DNA of 64,000 bases, taken from Sinorhizobium psoraleae. GTDB taxonomy: Bacteria > Pseudomonadota > Alphaproteobacteria > Rhizobiales > Rhizobiaceae. A model generated the notes under the pieces. It searched no databases and was not told the DNA's origin. It saw only the letters and a program-made list of their open reading frames with translations. Shown in pieces: positions 27,644-37,868 of the stretch (its first letter is position 1; each line of letters opens with the position of its first letter). The DNA is taken from positions 627,798 to 691,797 of the forward strand of contig NZ_JABEKV010000002.1 in assembly GCF_013283645.1 (NCBI RefSeq), written 5' to 3'. The translations under genes were made by a program, and so were the position numbers.

Positions 27644-28870
27644 TCACGCGGCGGCGTTTGGTGGCGTTACGGATTTCGTAACGATGCCCGACTCGGACTT
27701 GATCCGGCCGACGAGTTCCGCTCGCGTCGGGCGCTTTTCAGGCTTGGCCAGTGCTTCAGCGACGGAAGGAACGTCATCCCCCAGTGTGAGCTTGGACTTG
27801 GGCGCCTCGATCGTGGCAGTGGCTCCAAACGCCGCAGCGATAGACTCCATCCTTTCTTCGACCGAGGGGATAGGCGTGAGTACCGAGTCGGGGCTGCCGC
27901 TGACATCCGCAGGAGCTGGCTCGTCCGCACCAACCTCGACCGGAACACTCGCGCTCGGTGCTTCACTTGTTTCCGCACCTGGCCAGGCCGGGGCGCTTGA
28001 TTTGGAGGTGGCCCATTCCAGAATCGGCACGACTTCCGTTTCCAACCAGGTCCGAAGCTCGCCTTTGTCCGGCCAAGTCGTTTCGCTGCCCATCTTGTAG
28101 AGCAGCGCGCTGACCGCGGCCCAACCAGTCTTGCTCGGAAGGGCACTATTTGAGATTACATATGCCGCGGTTGGATAGGGCCTGACGAACTGCGCCAGAC
28201 TTTCCAGTTCCTTATGGGCAAGGCGCGCCGTCAGATGTGTCTTTTCGGCGAGGGTCTTCTTGACGATGTTCTTCTTCGGCAACGCCTCACTGACGTGCGC
28301 GCGGATCTCCTCCAGGTGTCCGACGAAGGATTTGATGCCATCCCGGACCTTGATCGCAATGATCGCTTTGAGCCCGTCAAGGCCTCCGATATCGTACGGA
28401 TCGATCTGCGGCCGTGCCTCTGTCTCGTTTTTCGAGCCGGCCATAATCGCTGCGACGTCCTGGACCCTGAGCTTGCCGTTCTGGGCGGCGAAGCCAATAG
28501 CCTGCTCGATCTGCTCGGGCTCCGCAGCACTCAACTTCCCAAGGACTGTGGGACCCACGGCCAGCTCCACCAGAATATCCCGGTAGGCATCCAGGTTGCG
28601 AAATACCGCGCGCTGGGTCCGGACGTGGCGCGCGGTATAACCGCAGCGCTCCACGGCCCATTTTTCCAACGTCCCATCCGGGAGCAGCTCGGCTGCGCGT
28701 TCAAGATGCTCCCCGAGCTTGAAGGTCTCTTCGGTTGAACGGCGCGAAACGCTGATGAGGAACATGGCCGTCTCTTCGAGCTGGCTCTTGATGTCTTCTG
28801 CGACAGCGTTGGCTTCGTAGAACGTGCGGGCGGCGGACGGGAGAGCGGATGCGTTGGCAGTCTTGGTCAT
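27644..28870 (-). CDS. DUF3102-like protein with variable C-terminal tail
   Basis: A 408-residue protein. The N-terminal ~100 residues (SVSRRSTEETFKLGEHLERAAELLPDGTLEKWAVERCGYTARHVRTQ) resemble DUF3102, a helical domain of plasmid and phage genes thought to bind DNA; residues ~150-260 are helical and charged; the last 130 are Pro/Ser/Ala-rich. The ATG at 28870 is used because GGAGATAACC precedes it directly. It is divergent from the HNH gene across an AT-rich region (28871-29227). A regulatory role for the pair is possible but unproved. Confidence 0.6.
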   Translation of the reverse strand: MTKTANASALPSAARTFYEANAVAEDIKSQLEETAMFLISVSRRSTEETFKLGEHLERAAELLPDGTLEKWAVERCGYTARHVRTQRAVFRNLDAYRDILVELAVGPTVLGKLSAAEPEQIEQAIGFAAQNGKLRVQDVAAIMAGSKNETEARPQIDPYDIGGLDGLKAIIAIKVRDGIKSFVGHLEEIRAHVSEALPKKNIVKKTLAEKTHLTARLAHKELESLAQFVRPYPTAAYVISNSALPSKTGWAAVSALLYKMGSETTWPDKGELRTWLETEVVPILEWATSKSSAPAWPGAETSEAPSASVPVEVGADEPAPADVSGSPDSVLTPIPSVEERMESIAAAFGATATIEAPKSKLTLGDDVPSVAEALAKPEKRPTRAELVGRIKSESGIVTKSVTPPNAAA

Positions 28871-29227
28871 GGTTATCTCCATGTAAGAGGGATGATTGTA
28901 AAAGCATAACCGCCTTTACCCCTCTATTATCTCAGAACAGTCTGCCATAGGAAAGCAATCCTAAGTTTTGCAATAAATTGTTTCCAAGTATCTCACTGAA
29001 TTAGACATCAATAATTACTTTAAAATACCTTAAATTACTTCATATCGGCATCACCTCAAAAAATTTTTACTTCCGCGAACGCAAGCAACAAGCACAATTA
29101 ATACGTGCGTTCCTTCCGCCAAAGTAGGGCTGAAACGGCGGGAGCATCCGGCTCTTTTCAAGTCAGCCTGCGACCTGGTAACAAGGTCCCGCAGCCTGAT
29201 TTGCAGAGTGAGGGCAAGTCCATCCCA
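28871..29227. promoter_or_regulatory. AT-rich divergent intergenic region
   Basis: About 360 bases between the divergent DUF3102-like and HNH genes, with a core (28900-29080) markedly richer in A+T than anything else in the island (for example TTTAAAATACCTTAAATTAC). It has no credible gene and should hold both promoters. An alternative GTG start of the HNH gene lies at 29105. Confidence 0.6.
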
Positions 29228-30163
29228 ATGGTGAAGGCCATACTCACCACCAAGGTCGATCCGACCTACGACGATCTCCCGGAACAGCGGTATCATTTTC
29301 CGCGGACTTACTTGCGTCAGGTCGAGGCGGCCCGCGGCGACTGGATCGTCTATTATGAACCGAGGCGTCCGAGCGGCGACTTGATGAAGACAGGTGGCAG
29401 ACAGGCGTATTTCGCGACGGCGCGAATTGCCGACATCATACCGGATCCATCGAAGCCCGATCACTTCTACGCGCTGATCAAGGACTTTCTGCCCTTCGAT
29501 CATGCCGTCCCGTTCAAGGAGGCGGATCATTACTATGAGAGCGGCCTGCGCAAGGAGGACGGCTCGACGAACAAAGGCGCGTTCGGCCGCGCTGTCCGGA
29601 ACATCCCCGACGCCGAGTATGACCTGATCCTCGCGGCTGGCTTCGCGCATGTCCTCGGGAAACGTGACCGCGCGCGGCCGACGCCGGATCCGGCCGAGGA
29701 AGCACACATCGGCTTTGGCGACAATCCGCAAATGCCTTACGAGATCGACAACATCGATCGCCGGATCGTCTCCCAGGTGTTACAGCGCCCCTTCCGGGAT
29801 CGAGCGTTCTCCGCAGCCATCAAGACGGCCTATCATGACACCTGTGCCGTCACCGGACTCAAGCTGATCAACGGTGGCGGAAGATCAGAAGTCCAGGCGG
29901 CTCATATTCGTCCGGTGGCACATGGTGGGCCGGACAGTGTGCGAAACGGGCTCGCGCTCTCCGGGACGGTCCATTGGATGTTCGATCGCGGCCTGATCTC
30001 GGTTGATGATGACTACAGCCTGCTGATCGCAGGCGGCGGCGTACCCGATACCATCACGCGGCTTATCAAGCCGGAGCGGCGCCTGCTCGTCCCATCACGG
30101 CCGGACGAACGGCCGCATTCGCAGTTCCTACAGTATCATCGCGAGCAGGTGTTCAAGGGGTAA
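29228..30163 (+). CDS. HNH endonuclease (restriction-like)
   Basis: A 311-residue protein. The C-terminal part is an HNH nuclease: CAVTGLKLINGGGRSEVQAAHIRPVAHGG then DSVRNGLALSGTVHWMFDRGLISV (about residues 209-262), with the AHI histidine, N and H catalytic residues intact. The N-terminal ~150 residues (KVDPTYDDLPEQRYHFPRTYLRQVEAARGDWIVYYEPRR) look like a PUA/EVE-type modified-base reader fused to HNH in type IV-like restriction proteins. Start ATG 29228 is chosen for homology-like beginning; GTG at 29105 is possible. Border palindrome 2 begins five bases after its stop. Confidence 0.8.
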   Translation: MVKAILTTKVDPTYDDLPEQRYHFPRTYLRQVEAARGDWIVYYEPRRPSGDLMKTGGRQAYFATARIADIIPDPSKPDHFYALIKDFLPFDHAVPFKEADHYYESGLRKEDGSTNKGAFGRAVRNIPDAEYDLILAAGFAHVLGKRDRARPTPDPAEEAHIGFGDNPQMPYEIDNIDRRIVSQVLQRPFRDRAFSAAIKTAYHDTCAVTGLKLINGGGRSEVQAAHIRPVAHGGPDSVRNGLALSGTVHWMFDRGLISVDDDYSLLIAGGGVPDTITRLIKPERRLLVPSRPDERPHSQFLQYHREQVFKG

Positions 30164-30167
30164 GGTG

Positions 30168-30184
30168 GCGGAAATGATTTCCGC
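30168..30184. repeat. Border palindrome 2 (GCGGAAATGATTTCCGC)
   Basis: Two perfect 8-bp arms around G30176, placed between the convergent HNH and Mrr genes (stop codons 4 and 19 bases away). Confidence 0.85.
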
Positions 30185-30203
30185 TCTTTCTACCTTCTCC
30201 CCT

Positions 30204-31127
30204 TCACTCCTCGCCGAAGAAGTCCTCGTCTAGTCGCTTGAACTCGACGGTGCGATAGCTGCGGACGCCCACACCGTGCTCGATCATCAAATCAGCCAGT
30301 TCCTGTCCATCCATGAGAATGACCCGCTGTGCCAGATGCTTCACGTAGTCACGCGCCGGCTGGCTGAAGGTTGAGGTGGTAACGAAAACGCCTTTGGTGG
30401 CGCCGAGGCCAACGAGACTTCCCACGAAGCCATTCACGTCCGGGCGGCCGACCGGATTGCCGGGCGCGTAGCGTTTGGCCTGGACATAGATTCGGTCAAG
30501 GCCGAGGCGATCCTCGTTGACGATGCCATCGACACCGCCGTCGCCGGAGCGACCGAGCTGGGCAGCGGCGTCCTTGTGGCTACCGCCATAGCCCATGGCG
30601 ACCAGGAGATCGACGATCAGTTGCTCGAAGAAGGCCGGGCTGTTCGCGAGGATGCGTTGAAGGAGTTCGTCGCGCAGCGCGGCCATGAGTGCCGCATGGG
30701 CTGCATCGATCTGCTCCTCCGGCGTCGTCCGGGGAGAGGCCAGATTAAGTGGCTTCGCGATGACGCCGTCCTGCTCGGCGGCACCGCCTTCGTTCCTGTA
30801 GAACTCGCGGAACTCCGGCTCTCGCATCAGGACCGCCACGTCGATGCGTTCCGGCGCCGTCGCCAACAGCGCCTTCCCCTTGTCTGTCGCAACAAAGCGG
30901 CCCCGCGCTGGCGAGGCGATCAGCCCGGCCTTGCTCATATAAAACTTCGCCCAATGGATGCGATTATGGAGCACGCGCTGGCGGCCGCTCGGCAGCAATT
31001 CGTCTCGCTCCTCCGGCGTCAGATCCAGATCGTCAGCAACCCGCTCCGCGATGTCAGCGACGCGGGTTTCGCCTACGGCAGCGAGGCGCAGCACAGGCAG
31101 CATGAGGCTCTGGTAGTCCGGTATCAT
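30204..31127 (-). CDS. mrr: Mrr-type restriction endonuclease (type IV)
   Basis: A 307-residue protein with an N-terminal winged-helix Mrr_N domain (residues ~1-95) and a C-terminal Mrr catalytic domain: FFEQLIVDLLVAMGYGG, SGDGGVDGIV and IYVQAKRYA give the D-(Q)xK nuclease core, with the conserved phosphate-binding segment ending in VFVTTSTFSQPARDYV. Mrr enzymes cut methylated DNA. It is the last gene of a six-gene minus-strand run with a type III Mod, and follows res after 34 bases. Confidence 0.92.
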   Translation of the reverse strand: MIPDYQSLMLPVLRLAAVGETRVADIAERVADDLDLTPEERDELLPSGRQRVLHNRIHWAKFYMSKAGLIASPARGRFVATDKGKALLATAPERIDVAVLMREPEFREFYRNEGGAAEQDGVIAKPLNLASPRTTPEEQIDAAHAALMAALRDELLQRILANSPAFFEQLIVDLLVAMGYGGSHKDAAAQLGRSGDGGVDGIVNEDRLGLDRIYVQAKRYAPGNPVGRPDVNGFVGSLVGLGATKGVFVTTSTFSQPARDYVKHLAQRVILMDGQELADLMIEHGVGVRSYRTVEFKRLDEDFFGEE

Positions 31128-31161
31128 CGGTCTGGCTCAGCGATGCGGTTAGGGTCGGGCG

Positions 31162-34100
31162 TCACGCGCTCCTCACAACGTCCATGAGCCGTGAGTAGTC
31201 CGTGACTACGTCATACTTCACCTTGTCAGTCGTCATCGAGTTTCCGATTTTTTCGAAGAACCGCCGGGCGCACTCAATCTTTGTGCTCTCGAACTCGCGC
31301 AGCTTCAGGGATGACAAGGTGCCCTTCGTCTCGGCGACGAAGTATATGTGCCGAACCGAACCTTCCTTGAACGAGATGGCCCAGTCCGGATTGTAGTCAC
31401 CTACAGGAGTCGGGATCGCAAAGCCTCTCGGAAGCTTCGCGTAGACGACGATCTCGTTGCTGGTGTCCAACTGCTCGACGAACTTGCGCTCGGTGTCTGA
31501 ATCGAGAAACGCATAGTCGTAGACGTGCTTCTTCAACTTCTCGCTCGCCCTGGAGAAGTCCTGAACGGTCTGGCTGGCCGTGAAGATGTCGGACTCATAG
31601 CGCTCGGCAACAGCATCGTAGGTCAGGCGCTCGATGACCATCGTCGCCTTCTGCTCGATAATCAGGCGGGACGCTTCGCTGATAAAGTGTTCCGGGTTCT
31701 GCTTGAACTGGCCGAACACACTCGACTGGATCCCAGACAGGATCTCCGCGATGGTCTGCCGGGTGAGTTGGGTCGCTTCTGCGAGCTTTGCCAGCAAGTC
31801 GTACTTGACGAGCGAGACAACCGTTTCGGCCTGGTACGTCTCCTGCTCGTTTTCGCGGAAGCTCTTGCCATCCCCGACCGCGTCATAGGTCAGGCCGTCT
31901 CGTTGGATGCCTGCGGTGACCGTATATTGCAGCGGTGTCACCCGAAGATGGCTGTCCAGCGCGCTGATGCTCTTGCGGATTAGTTCCGCCGGCTCGAACT
32001 CGACCTTGTAGACTGCCTTCTGGTTGATCCGGCTCCAGAGCTCCTGAAATTCCTTCCGGTGGAAGTTGTCATTCAGCGGGTTGTGCTTCGAGCGGCGGTC
32101 GTCCTGCATCTTTGGCAACTGCCGTTCATTGAAGACGCCGTCAATCAGTTCCACGATCTGGTCGGTGTAGGACTTCAAATCTTCCGGTAGCTCAGCCAGC
32201 GTCCCGTTCTCACGGGCGCTCTGATACTTTTCAGTGATGTTCTTCTGCCGGTCAACATAGCCGTTTTGCACGAGATAGAACTCGATGCCCGCTGCCATGT
32301 CGGACGATACCTCGATCGGCGCGCCATCCGCCTGAATGAGCTTACCCTTGAAATACTCCTCGTTCGCCTGCCGCGGTCGGGCAGTCAGCGCTTCGACCAT
32401 TTCCTTCTGAAGCGCATCCACAAAATTCCTGTAGCTCTCGCTGGCGACCACCGTCAGCACGTTGATGTCGTGAACAGTGACCGGATTGTCCATGCGATCG
32501 CCGTTCTGGTCCACGCTCAAACGCAGACCACGACCGACCTCCTGGCGCCGCGAGATTTGGTTCTCGCTGTGCTTCAACATGCACATCACGAAGACGTTCG
32601 GATTGTCCCAGCCCTCACGCAGCGCGGAGTGGGAGAAGATGAACCGGGTCGGCTCTGCAAACGATAGCAGCCTCTCCTTGTCCTTCAGAATGAGGTCATA
32701 GGCGTCCGGATCCTCTGATTGCCCCTTATTGTCCCCCGTCTTGACGACATCGGGGTCCTTGAGGCGGTTGGTTTTCTTGTCGATCGAGAAATAGCCATTG
32801 TGGGTCTTCGCGGGGTCGATGCCGGCCAGGAATTTGCGATGGGCCTCGTTGTCGATTGCAAGCTCCGACAGATATTCGCCCTTGAGAAGCGCATACTCTT
32901 CCTCGAAAACACGGGCATACTCGCCCCGCTCGTCGGGTTGCGTATAGTCGCGATACTTCGCCACCTCATCGATGAAGAACAAGGACAGCACCTTGATGCC
33001 ACGGGAATGGAGCTGCTTCTCCTTTTCGAGATGCGCCTTGATCGTCTCCCGGATCTGAATGCGGCGAATGTCGTGTTCCGAGACGTCGCCGTTAGGTTCA
33101 CCCGCCTTGAGGACGACACCGTTCGTGAATTCAACGGTCTCGCTCACGGCATCGATCTGGCTGACGGTAAAGCCGCGATACTGATCAAGCTCACCCGACA
33201 GCGTAAAGAGGTCGTCCTTGAACTCCACACGGCGAAGCTGGCGCTTGATCTCCCCCGAAGTCAGCTTCACCTCCAGCTCGATCCGGGCAACGGGAGCTTT
33301 TTTCGAGATCTCGATGCCTTCGAGATAGAGGTAGGCATTGGTGCCTGCGAGGCCGCGTGCCTGGATACCGCGTACAGCGATCTTCTTCACCAGCTTCTGG
33401 TTATAGGCGTCGAGCGCGTCGAGGCGGTGGATGCGGTTGTGCTGCGTCTTGTGCGTGGCTGAGTATCGCAGGATCATCAGCGGCTTGAACTTCGGCAGGG
33501 CTTCGGTGGTCGCCGCGCCCTCCATCTTCTGAGGCTCGTCGAGGATCAGGATCGGACGGTTCGACGCGATGACGTCGATCGGCTTTCTCGACTGAAAGTC
33601 ATCCAGCTCGTCGTAGATGCGGCGGTTATCAGCTCCGCGCGCGTTGAACGCCTGGATGTTGATGATCATCACATTGATGCCGGCGTCGGACGAGAAACTC
33701 TCCAGTTCATGCAGGCGCTTCGAGTTGTAGATGAAGAACCGCACCTTCTTGCCATAGCCTTCGGTGAAATGCTCGGCGGTAATCTGTAGCGATTTGGCCA
33801 CGCCCTCACGGATGGCAATCGAGGGCACCATGATGATGAACTTCGACCAGCCATAGCGCTTGTTCATCTCGAAGATGGTCTTGATATAGCAGTAGGTCTT
33901 GCCCGTGCCGGTCTCCATCTCGACGTCGAGATGCACGCGGGTCGCCGCAACCGCATCCCTCTTATAGGTAGCGGCAACGGCCACGCGTTCGCCACGGGTA
34001 TTGAACGTGGTGAATTCGGTCAGAGACTGCGATAGCGGCAGGTTCTGGCGCCGCTGCACCATTCGGATGTTTTCAAGAATCTGCGCCTCGCTGATCGAGA

Positions 34101-34263
34101 AGTCGGCGTTTTTGAACCCCTCCTCGAAAGCACTTGTCTGCGCCTTGCGGCCGGGATCGATCCGGTAGCTCAAGGCATCGGATTTGACCTGGCCTTCGAA
34201 GCAATCGACGACCGCCTCAACGGCATTAGTCTGGTATGGCTGAACCTTGAATTTGAGCTTCAT
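31162..34263 (-). CDS. res: Type III restriction enzyme, Res subunit
   Basis: A 1033-residue superfamily 2 translocase and endonuclease. Walker [11 protein letters not shown] is at about residue 113, the DEAD-like box ILDEPQK at about 240, and helicase motif VI-like [15 protein letters not shown] near 590. The C-terminal nuclease is intact by motif: NPDWAISF...YFVAETKG (about 960-985). With Mod it cuts DNA 25-27 bases from unmethylated sites in classic type III systems. It is separated from mod by an AlbA-type gene, which is not the usual mod-res order. Confidence 0.93.
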   Translation of the reverse strand: MKLKFKVQPYQTNAVEAVVDCFEGQVKSDALSYRIDPGRKAQTSAFEEGFKNADFSISEAQILENIRMVQRRQNLPLSQSLTEFTTFNTRGERVAVAATYKRDAVAATRVHLDVEMETGTGKTYCYIKTIFEMNKRYGWSKFIIMVPSIAIREGVAKSLQITAEHFTEGYGKKVRFFIYNSKRLHELESFSSDAGINVMIINIQAFNARGADNRRIYDELDDFQSRKPIDVIASNRPILILDEPQKMEGAATTEALPKFKPLMILRYSATHKTQHNRIHRLDALDAYNQKLVKKIAVRGIQARGLAGTNAYLYLEGIEISKKAPVARIELEVKLTSGEIKRQLRRVEFKDDLFTLSGELDQYRGFTVSQIDAVSETVEFTNGVVLKAGEPNGDVSEHDIRRIQIRETIKAHLEKEKQLHSRGIKVLSLFFIDEVAKYRDYTQPDERGEYARVFEEEYALLKGEYLSELAIDNEAHRKFLAGIDPAKTHNGYFSIDKKTNRLKDPDVVKTGDNKGQSEDPDAYDLILKDKERLLSFAEPTRFIFSHSALREGWDNPNVFVMCMLKHSENQISRRQEVGRGLRLSVDQNGDRMDNPVTVHDINVLTVVASESYRNFVDALQKEMVEALTARPRQANEEYFKGKLIQADGAPIEVSSDMAAGIEFYLVQNGYVDRQKNITEKYQSARENGTLAELPEDLKSYTDQIVELIDGVFNERQLPKMQDDRRSKHNPLNDNFHRKEFQELWSRINQKAVYKVEFEPAELIRKSISALDSHLRVTPLQYTVTAGIQRDGLTYDAVGDGKSFRENEQETYQAETVVSLVKYDLLAKLAEATQLTRQTIAEILSGIQSSVFGQFKQNPEHFISEASRLIIEQKATMVIERLTYDAVAERYESDIFTASQTVQDFSRASEKLKKHVYDYAFLDSDTERKFVEQLDTSNEIVVYAKLPRGFAIPTPVGDYNPDWAISFKEGSVRHIYFVAETKGTLSSLKLREFESTKIECARRFFEKIGNSMTTDKVKYDVVTDYSRLMDVVRSA

Positions 34264-34327
34264 GAGACGTCAGCTTTCTTAAATTTCTTTCGTAGCTCTC
34301 GTAGAGCTTTCGTAGGATGTTCGCGCT

Positions 34328-35983
34328 TCATTCCACAAGACGCCACTCGGGAGCCGCAGTGGAACCAAAATTGCGAATTCGCCCCTTCCTCCGTAAGGCA
34401 CTCAAAAGATTGCCGATTTTGTGTGTCTTCTGCGTTTCGTTCAGCACATCGCTCAGCTTTTTCCTCAGAAGGTCATCCAGCTCCTTACGTGAAGCGTGTC
34501 CGAACTCTCGTAAATATCCGACAACCATCTCTTCATAATGATAATCGTCGAACGCTCGCGACTTGATGTATTGGGCTTTTTGCGAGGTCGCATCTGCGAC
34601 CCGGGCTGATATGAAGAAGTTGGGTTTGCGTCCCTCGATCAAGCGCGCCTGCTTGAGATGCCGCACGGCGTCATCGGTAATCGGCAAATGCTTCTGAACC
34701 CGGTCCAGTGCTAAAACGTCGGCTAGCGGCAGTCCGGTCTGATGCATCAACAATTGGCTATAAGCCTCATCGACAACCCGGCCGTGGATGGTCAGGCGAA
34801 CAACCTCAGGCTCTGTCAGATCATAATCAGGCAGAGGCAGGAAACGCTCACGCTGACGGCGATAGATATCCTGAATGCCATAGCCCATGTGATCGATCAT
34901 ATTCAGTTCGGTCATGGCATTGATCAGAAAGGGGTTGCGATACCGACGAGGCACCCGATCTCCCAAAACATAGTCATCCGGCTGCCCTTCAAAGAAAGTC
35001 CCTTCATTCTCCAGGATAAGCCGATCCAGCCGTTCCGTAACAACAATTCTGGCCGACCGAGCGTAATCCTGATGGGCTATGCAGTTATGGAGCGCTTCGA
35101 GGACCACCCGCTGATCGTACTTTGCCACCTCATGCGGAAGCAGCTCATTTTGCGGCAGCAGGCGCAGTTGGATGTTGCGAATACGGCTGAAGATCTGTGA
35201 CGTGGCCAGCAGGAAAGGCGGCCCAAAGTGCTCATAGGCACGCTCTTCTCCTTCAAGCTTCCAGGTGATTTCGACCGGATGCGGACTGAGCCTCCAGGCC
35301 GATTCCGGTTTGCCAAGCAACAGTAGTGCGGCACGAGTGATCGCGCCATTCTGTGTCAGCTTGGCTCGATCCAGGAAGCTTTCATCGCTCCAGCCAGCGA
35401 TGTCCTCAGCGTTGAAACGGTTGGCATGTTTGGCAGCGAAACGTTCGCGCGCAACCCTCAGCGCCTGCGGTTCAAGGTCGGCGAGGCCGGCACCCTCGAC
35501 AAGCTGCGCCGTCCAATCCGTTGCAAGTGTCTGTGCGCGTATCTCGTCCAGTTTATCGTGACCGAGGGCAACAAGGCTCTCACCTGCCCGACCGTAATAG
35601 TGGCCGTTCCAGTTGATCGGCATACCGCGGGGCGCCGCCGGGATCTCAAACAGAACCACCCTGCCGTTTGGATGGTTCAGCACATGAATATCCCGAACCG
35701 TAAAACTGCCCGTACCATCGAGGATCGACTTCTTGTCAGCCTGAAGATGGATATGATTTTCCTTGTAGGAGGTACCAACAACGTCCCGCGTCTTGTCCTC
35801 GACGCCGAACACCAGCCAGGCGCGCTCACGGCCTCGGAGATTAGCCTCATTCGCCAAGGCCGAAACATATTTGCCGAGTTCGCTGCTCGAAAAGCCATCT
35901 TTCCCGCGCTTGAACTCGACCGCCTCGCTCTCCCAGTTGGAGATGAGTTGGGTCAACAGGGCAGAAAGCGTGGCTTGATCCAT
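34328..35983 (-). CDS. AlbA_2/Schlafen-like putative ATP-binding protein
   Basis: A 551-residue protein. Residues ~10-150 form an AlbA_2 (Schlafen-like) domain (ESEAVEFKRGKDGFSSSELGKYVSALANEANLRG), about 280-420 a GHKL ATPase of HATPase_c_4 type (VVLEALHNCIAHQDYARS), and the C-terminus winged-helix segments (VVGYLREFGHASRKELDDLLRKKLSD). Such proteins are often called transcriptional regulators, but in R-M clusters they recur between mod and res as defence components or fitness-cost checks. Start ATG follows GAGGTCGCGCC; mod ends 10 bases upstream. Confidence 0.85.
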   Translation of the reverse strand: MDQATLSALLTQLISNWESEAVEFKRGKDGFSSSELGKYVSALANEANLRGRERAWLVFGVEDKTRDVVGTSYKENHIHLQADKKSILDGTGSFTVRDIHVLNHPNGRVVLFEIPAAPRGMPINWNGHYYGRAGESLVALGHDKLDEIRAQTLATDWTAQLVEGAGLADLEPQALRVARERFAAKHANRFNAEDIAGWSDESFLDRAKLTQNGAITRAALLLLGKPESAWRLSPHPVEITWKLEGEERAYEHFGPPFLLATSQIFSRIRNIQLRLLPQNELLPHEVAKYDQRVVLEALHNCIAHQDYARSARIVVTERLDRLILENEGTFFEGQPDDYVLGDRVPRRYRNPFLINAMTELNMIDHMGYGIQDIYRRQRERFLPLPDYDLTEPEVVRLTIHGRVVDEAYSQLLMHQTGLPLADVLALDRVQKHLPITDDAVRHLKQARLIEGRKPNFFISARVADATSQKAQYIKSRAFDDYHYEEMVVGYLREFGHASRKELDDLLRKKLSDVLNETQKTHKIGNLLSALRRKGRIRNFGSTAAPEWRLVE

Positions 35984-35992
35984 GGCGCGACC

Positions 35993-37858
35993 TCAGATCG
36001 ACTTGACGTCAGTGGTCGGGGAAAGCTGGCGGAAAATCTGCTCGACATTGATCTTCACGGCGTCGGAAACGAAGCCGTTGTCTCGGAAGACGGCTCGGAG
36101 CGGTTGGCGCTTCGCCAGTTCCTTCACCAGATCCTCGGTGATGCCCTTGTCGAAGCAGGCAACAAGAGCATTGTCGTCTACGAAGAACACTGTCTTGCTC
36201 TGCACCGTCTCGCGGCGGATCGGCAGCGTCAGGTCCACGCCCCAATCAACCAACACCTGGAACAGCAGATCGTCGGCTGTACGGCCTTCCTTGAAGTTGT
36301 CGACCGTGTCCAGCAGGTCACCCTGCTTCAGCTCGTCGGGACGATAATAGACGTCCTTCATATTCGAGGTAGCAACCTTGAGCACACGGAAGCCGACGTC
36401 GCGGTTCCATTCAGGATGACACGCGCCTTCGAGGACTTTTTTGCCAGCGCGGCGAATACGTTCACGAGACATCTCAGCTATATTCGCAAAGTTGTCTGCG
36501 AGATCATTTTGTCGCCTCACGGGTTCCGGCCATTGAACCTGGATGTACTTGAACCCCGCATTCTTCTCGGCATTACACTCAAGAACGGCGTGAGCAAAAC
36601 TTGAGGAGCCCGCGAAGAAATCCATCACGATCCCGCCGCTCCCGAATGTCTCTAGTAGTCGCCTCATGAGTCGAACCGGCTTCGGCGTGTCGAAAGGCGA
36701 AGCGCCATCGAATAACGCCTTCATTTCAAGCGTAGCCTCTTTATTGTGCCCTGCGCTTTCATAGTCCCACCAGGTATGCGGGGTAGTGGTGGCATCTTTC
36801 TCGTTCAAGTATGACTTCAACATTGGGCGGGCCGTTCCATCCATTCCCCACCAGATTCGCCCATCACTTTCCCAAGCGTTGAATTGCGCCTCATTGCAGC
36901 GCCAATAGCGATTGGGCGGGGGATTAAACTGTTGTCCGTTTTTTCGAATGGTGAACAGGCCGGCTTGGTATGGCTTGCTAGCAGACAAATCCTGTGCTCG
37001 CCAAAGACCTCTGGGGTCCCCGTCCGGATTGCGATAAGCTTGAAGTTGCTCTTCGGTCAGCGCCCATTTTTGAATTTTCGCATCGGCCGCATTTTTTGAG
37101 TAGACGTGGATAAAATCATGCATGTCTGAAACATGCCGAGCGGTAACGTTGGCTACATACCGCTTCTGCCAAACGAGGGTAGCAACAAAGTTTTTTTCTC
37201 CAAAAACTTCATCCATAACTTTTTTCAAGTTGGCGGATTCGCCGTCATCGATAGAAACACAAATGAAGCCATCCTCCGAAAGAAGGTTCTTGGCGACGCG
37301 CAGGCGGGCGTAGATCATAGAAAGCCAGTCAGAATGAAACCGGCCGTTGGACTCCAAATTGACAACCATCCGATTACCGGCAGAATCCAACTGCATTGAC
37401 CTACCAAGAAAATCCTGCACGCCCTCAGAGAAGTCATCCTCATATACAAAGTCGTTTCCGGTATTATACGGAGGATCAATATAGATGAGGCGAATTTCTC
37501 CCAAGAACGAATCCTGAATTAATTTCATAGCCTCAAGATTGTCTCCTTCAATGAAGATATTTCTGGTCGAATCAAACTCGACGCTCTCCTCAGGTTCGGG
37601 ACGCAGAGTCTGTGCTATCGGAGCATTAGCTGCGACAAGCGCTTCCCGCTTGCCGGGCCAATCCAATCTATACCGCTCCTGGGCCCCCTCCACGATGCTG
37701 TCGCTCAATTCCTGGCGAAGCTGATCGAAGTCCACGGCCATACGCAGTTTGCCGGTCACTTCGTCTCGCGCCTCGCTCACGCAGCCGGGAAACAGGTCGC
37801 GGATCCTGGCGATGTTCTCTTGGGTCAGATCCGGGCTGTGCATCTTCAGCTTATCCAT
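35993..37858 (-). CDS. mod: Type III DNA methyltransferase, Mod subunit
   Basis: A 621-residue beta-class N6-adenine methyltransferase: catalytic motif DPPYNTGNDF (about residue 131) precedes the SAM-binding motif DFFAGSSSFAHAV (about 413), the order typical of type III Mod. A target-recognition region lies between them. The ATG at 37858 is chosen because GAGGACGAGA lies just upstream; a longer in-frame version lacks a ribosome-binding site. It would methylate one strand of an asymmetric site and guide Res. Specificity cannot be predicted by eye. Confidence 0.93.
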   Translation of the reverse strand: MDKLKMHSPDLTQENIARIRDLFPGCVSEARDEVTGKLRMAVDFDQLRQELSDSIVEGAQERYRLDWPGKREALVAANAPIAQTLRPEPEESVEFDSTRNIFIEGDNLEAMKLIQDSFLGEIRLIYIDPPYNTGNDFVYEDDFSEGVQDFLGRSMQLDSAGNRMVVNLESNGRFHSDWLSMIYARLRVAKNLLSEDGFICVSIDDGESANLKKVMDEVFGEKNFVATLVWQKRYVANVTARHVSDMHDFIHVYSKNAADAKIQKWALTEEQLQAYRNPDGDPRGLWRAQDLSASKPYQAGLFTIRKNGQQFNPPPNRYWRCNEAQFNAWESDGRIWWGMDGTARPMLKSYLNEKDATTTPHTWWDYESAGHNKEATLEMKALFDGASPFDTPKPVRLMRRLLETFGSGGIVMDFFAGSSSFAHAVLECNAEKNAGFKYIQVQWPEPVRRQNDLADNFANIAEMSRERIRRAGKKVLEGACHPEWNRDVGFRVLKVATSNMKDVYYRPDELKQGDLLDTVDNFKEGRTADDLLFQVLVDWGVDLTLPIRRETVQSKTVFFVDDNALVACFDKGITEDLVKELAKRQPLRAVFRDNGFVSDAVKINVEQIFRQLSPTTDVKSI

Positions 37859-37868
37859 TCTCGTCCTC

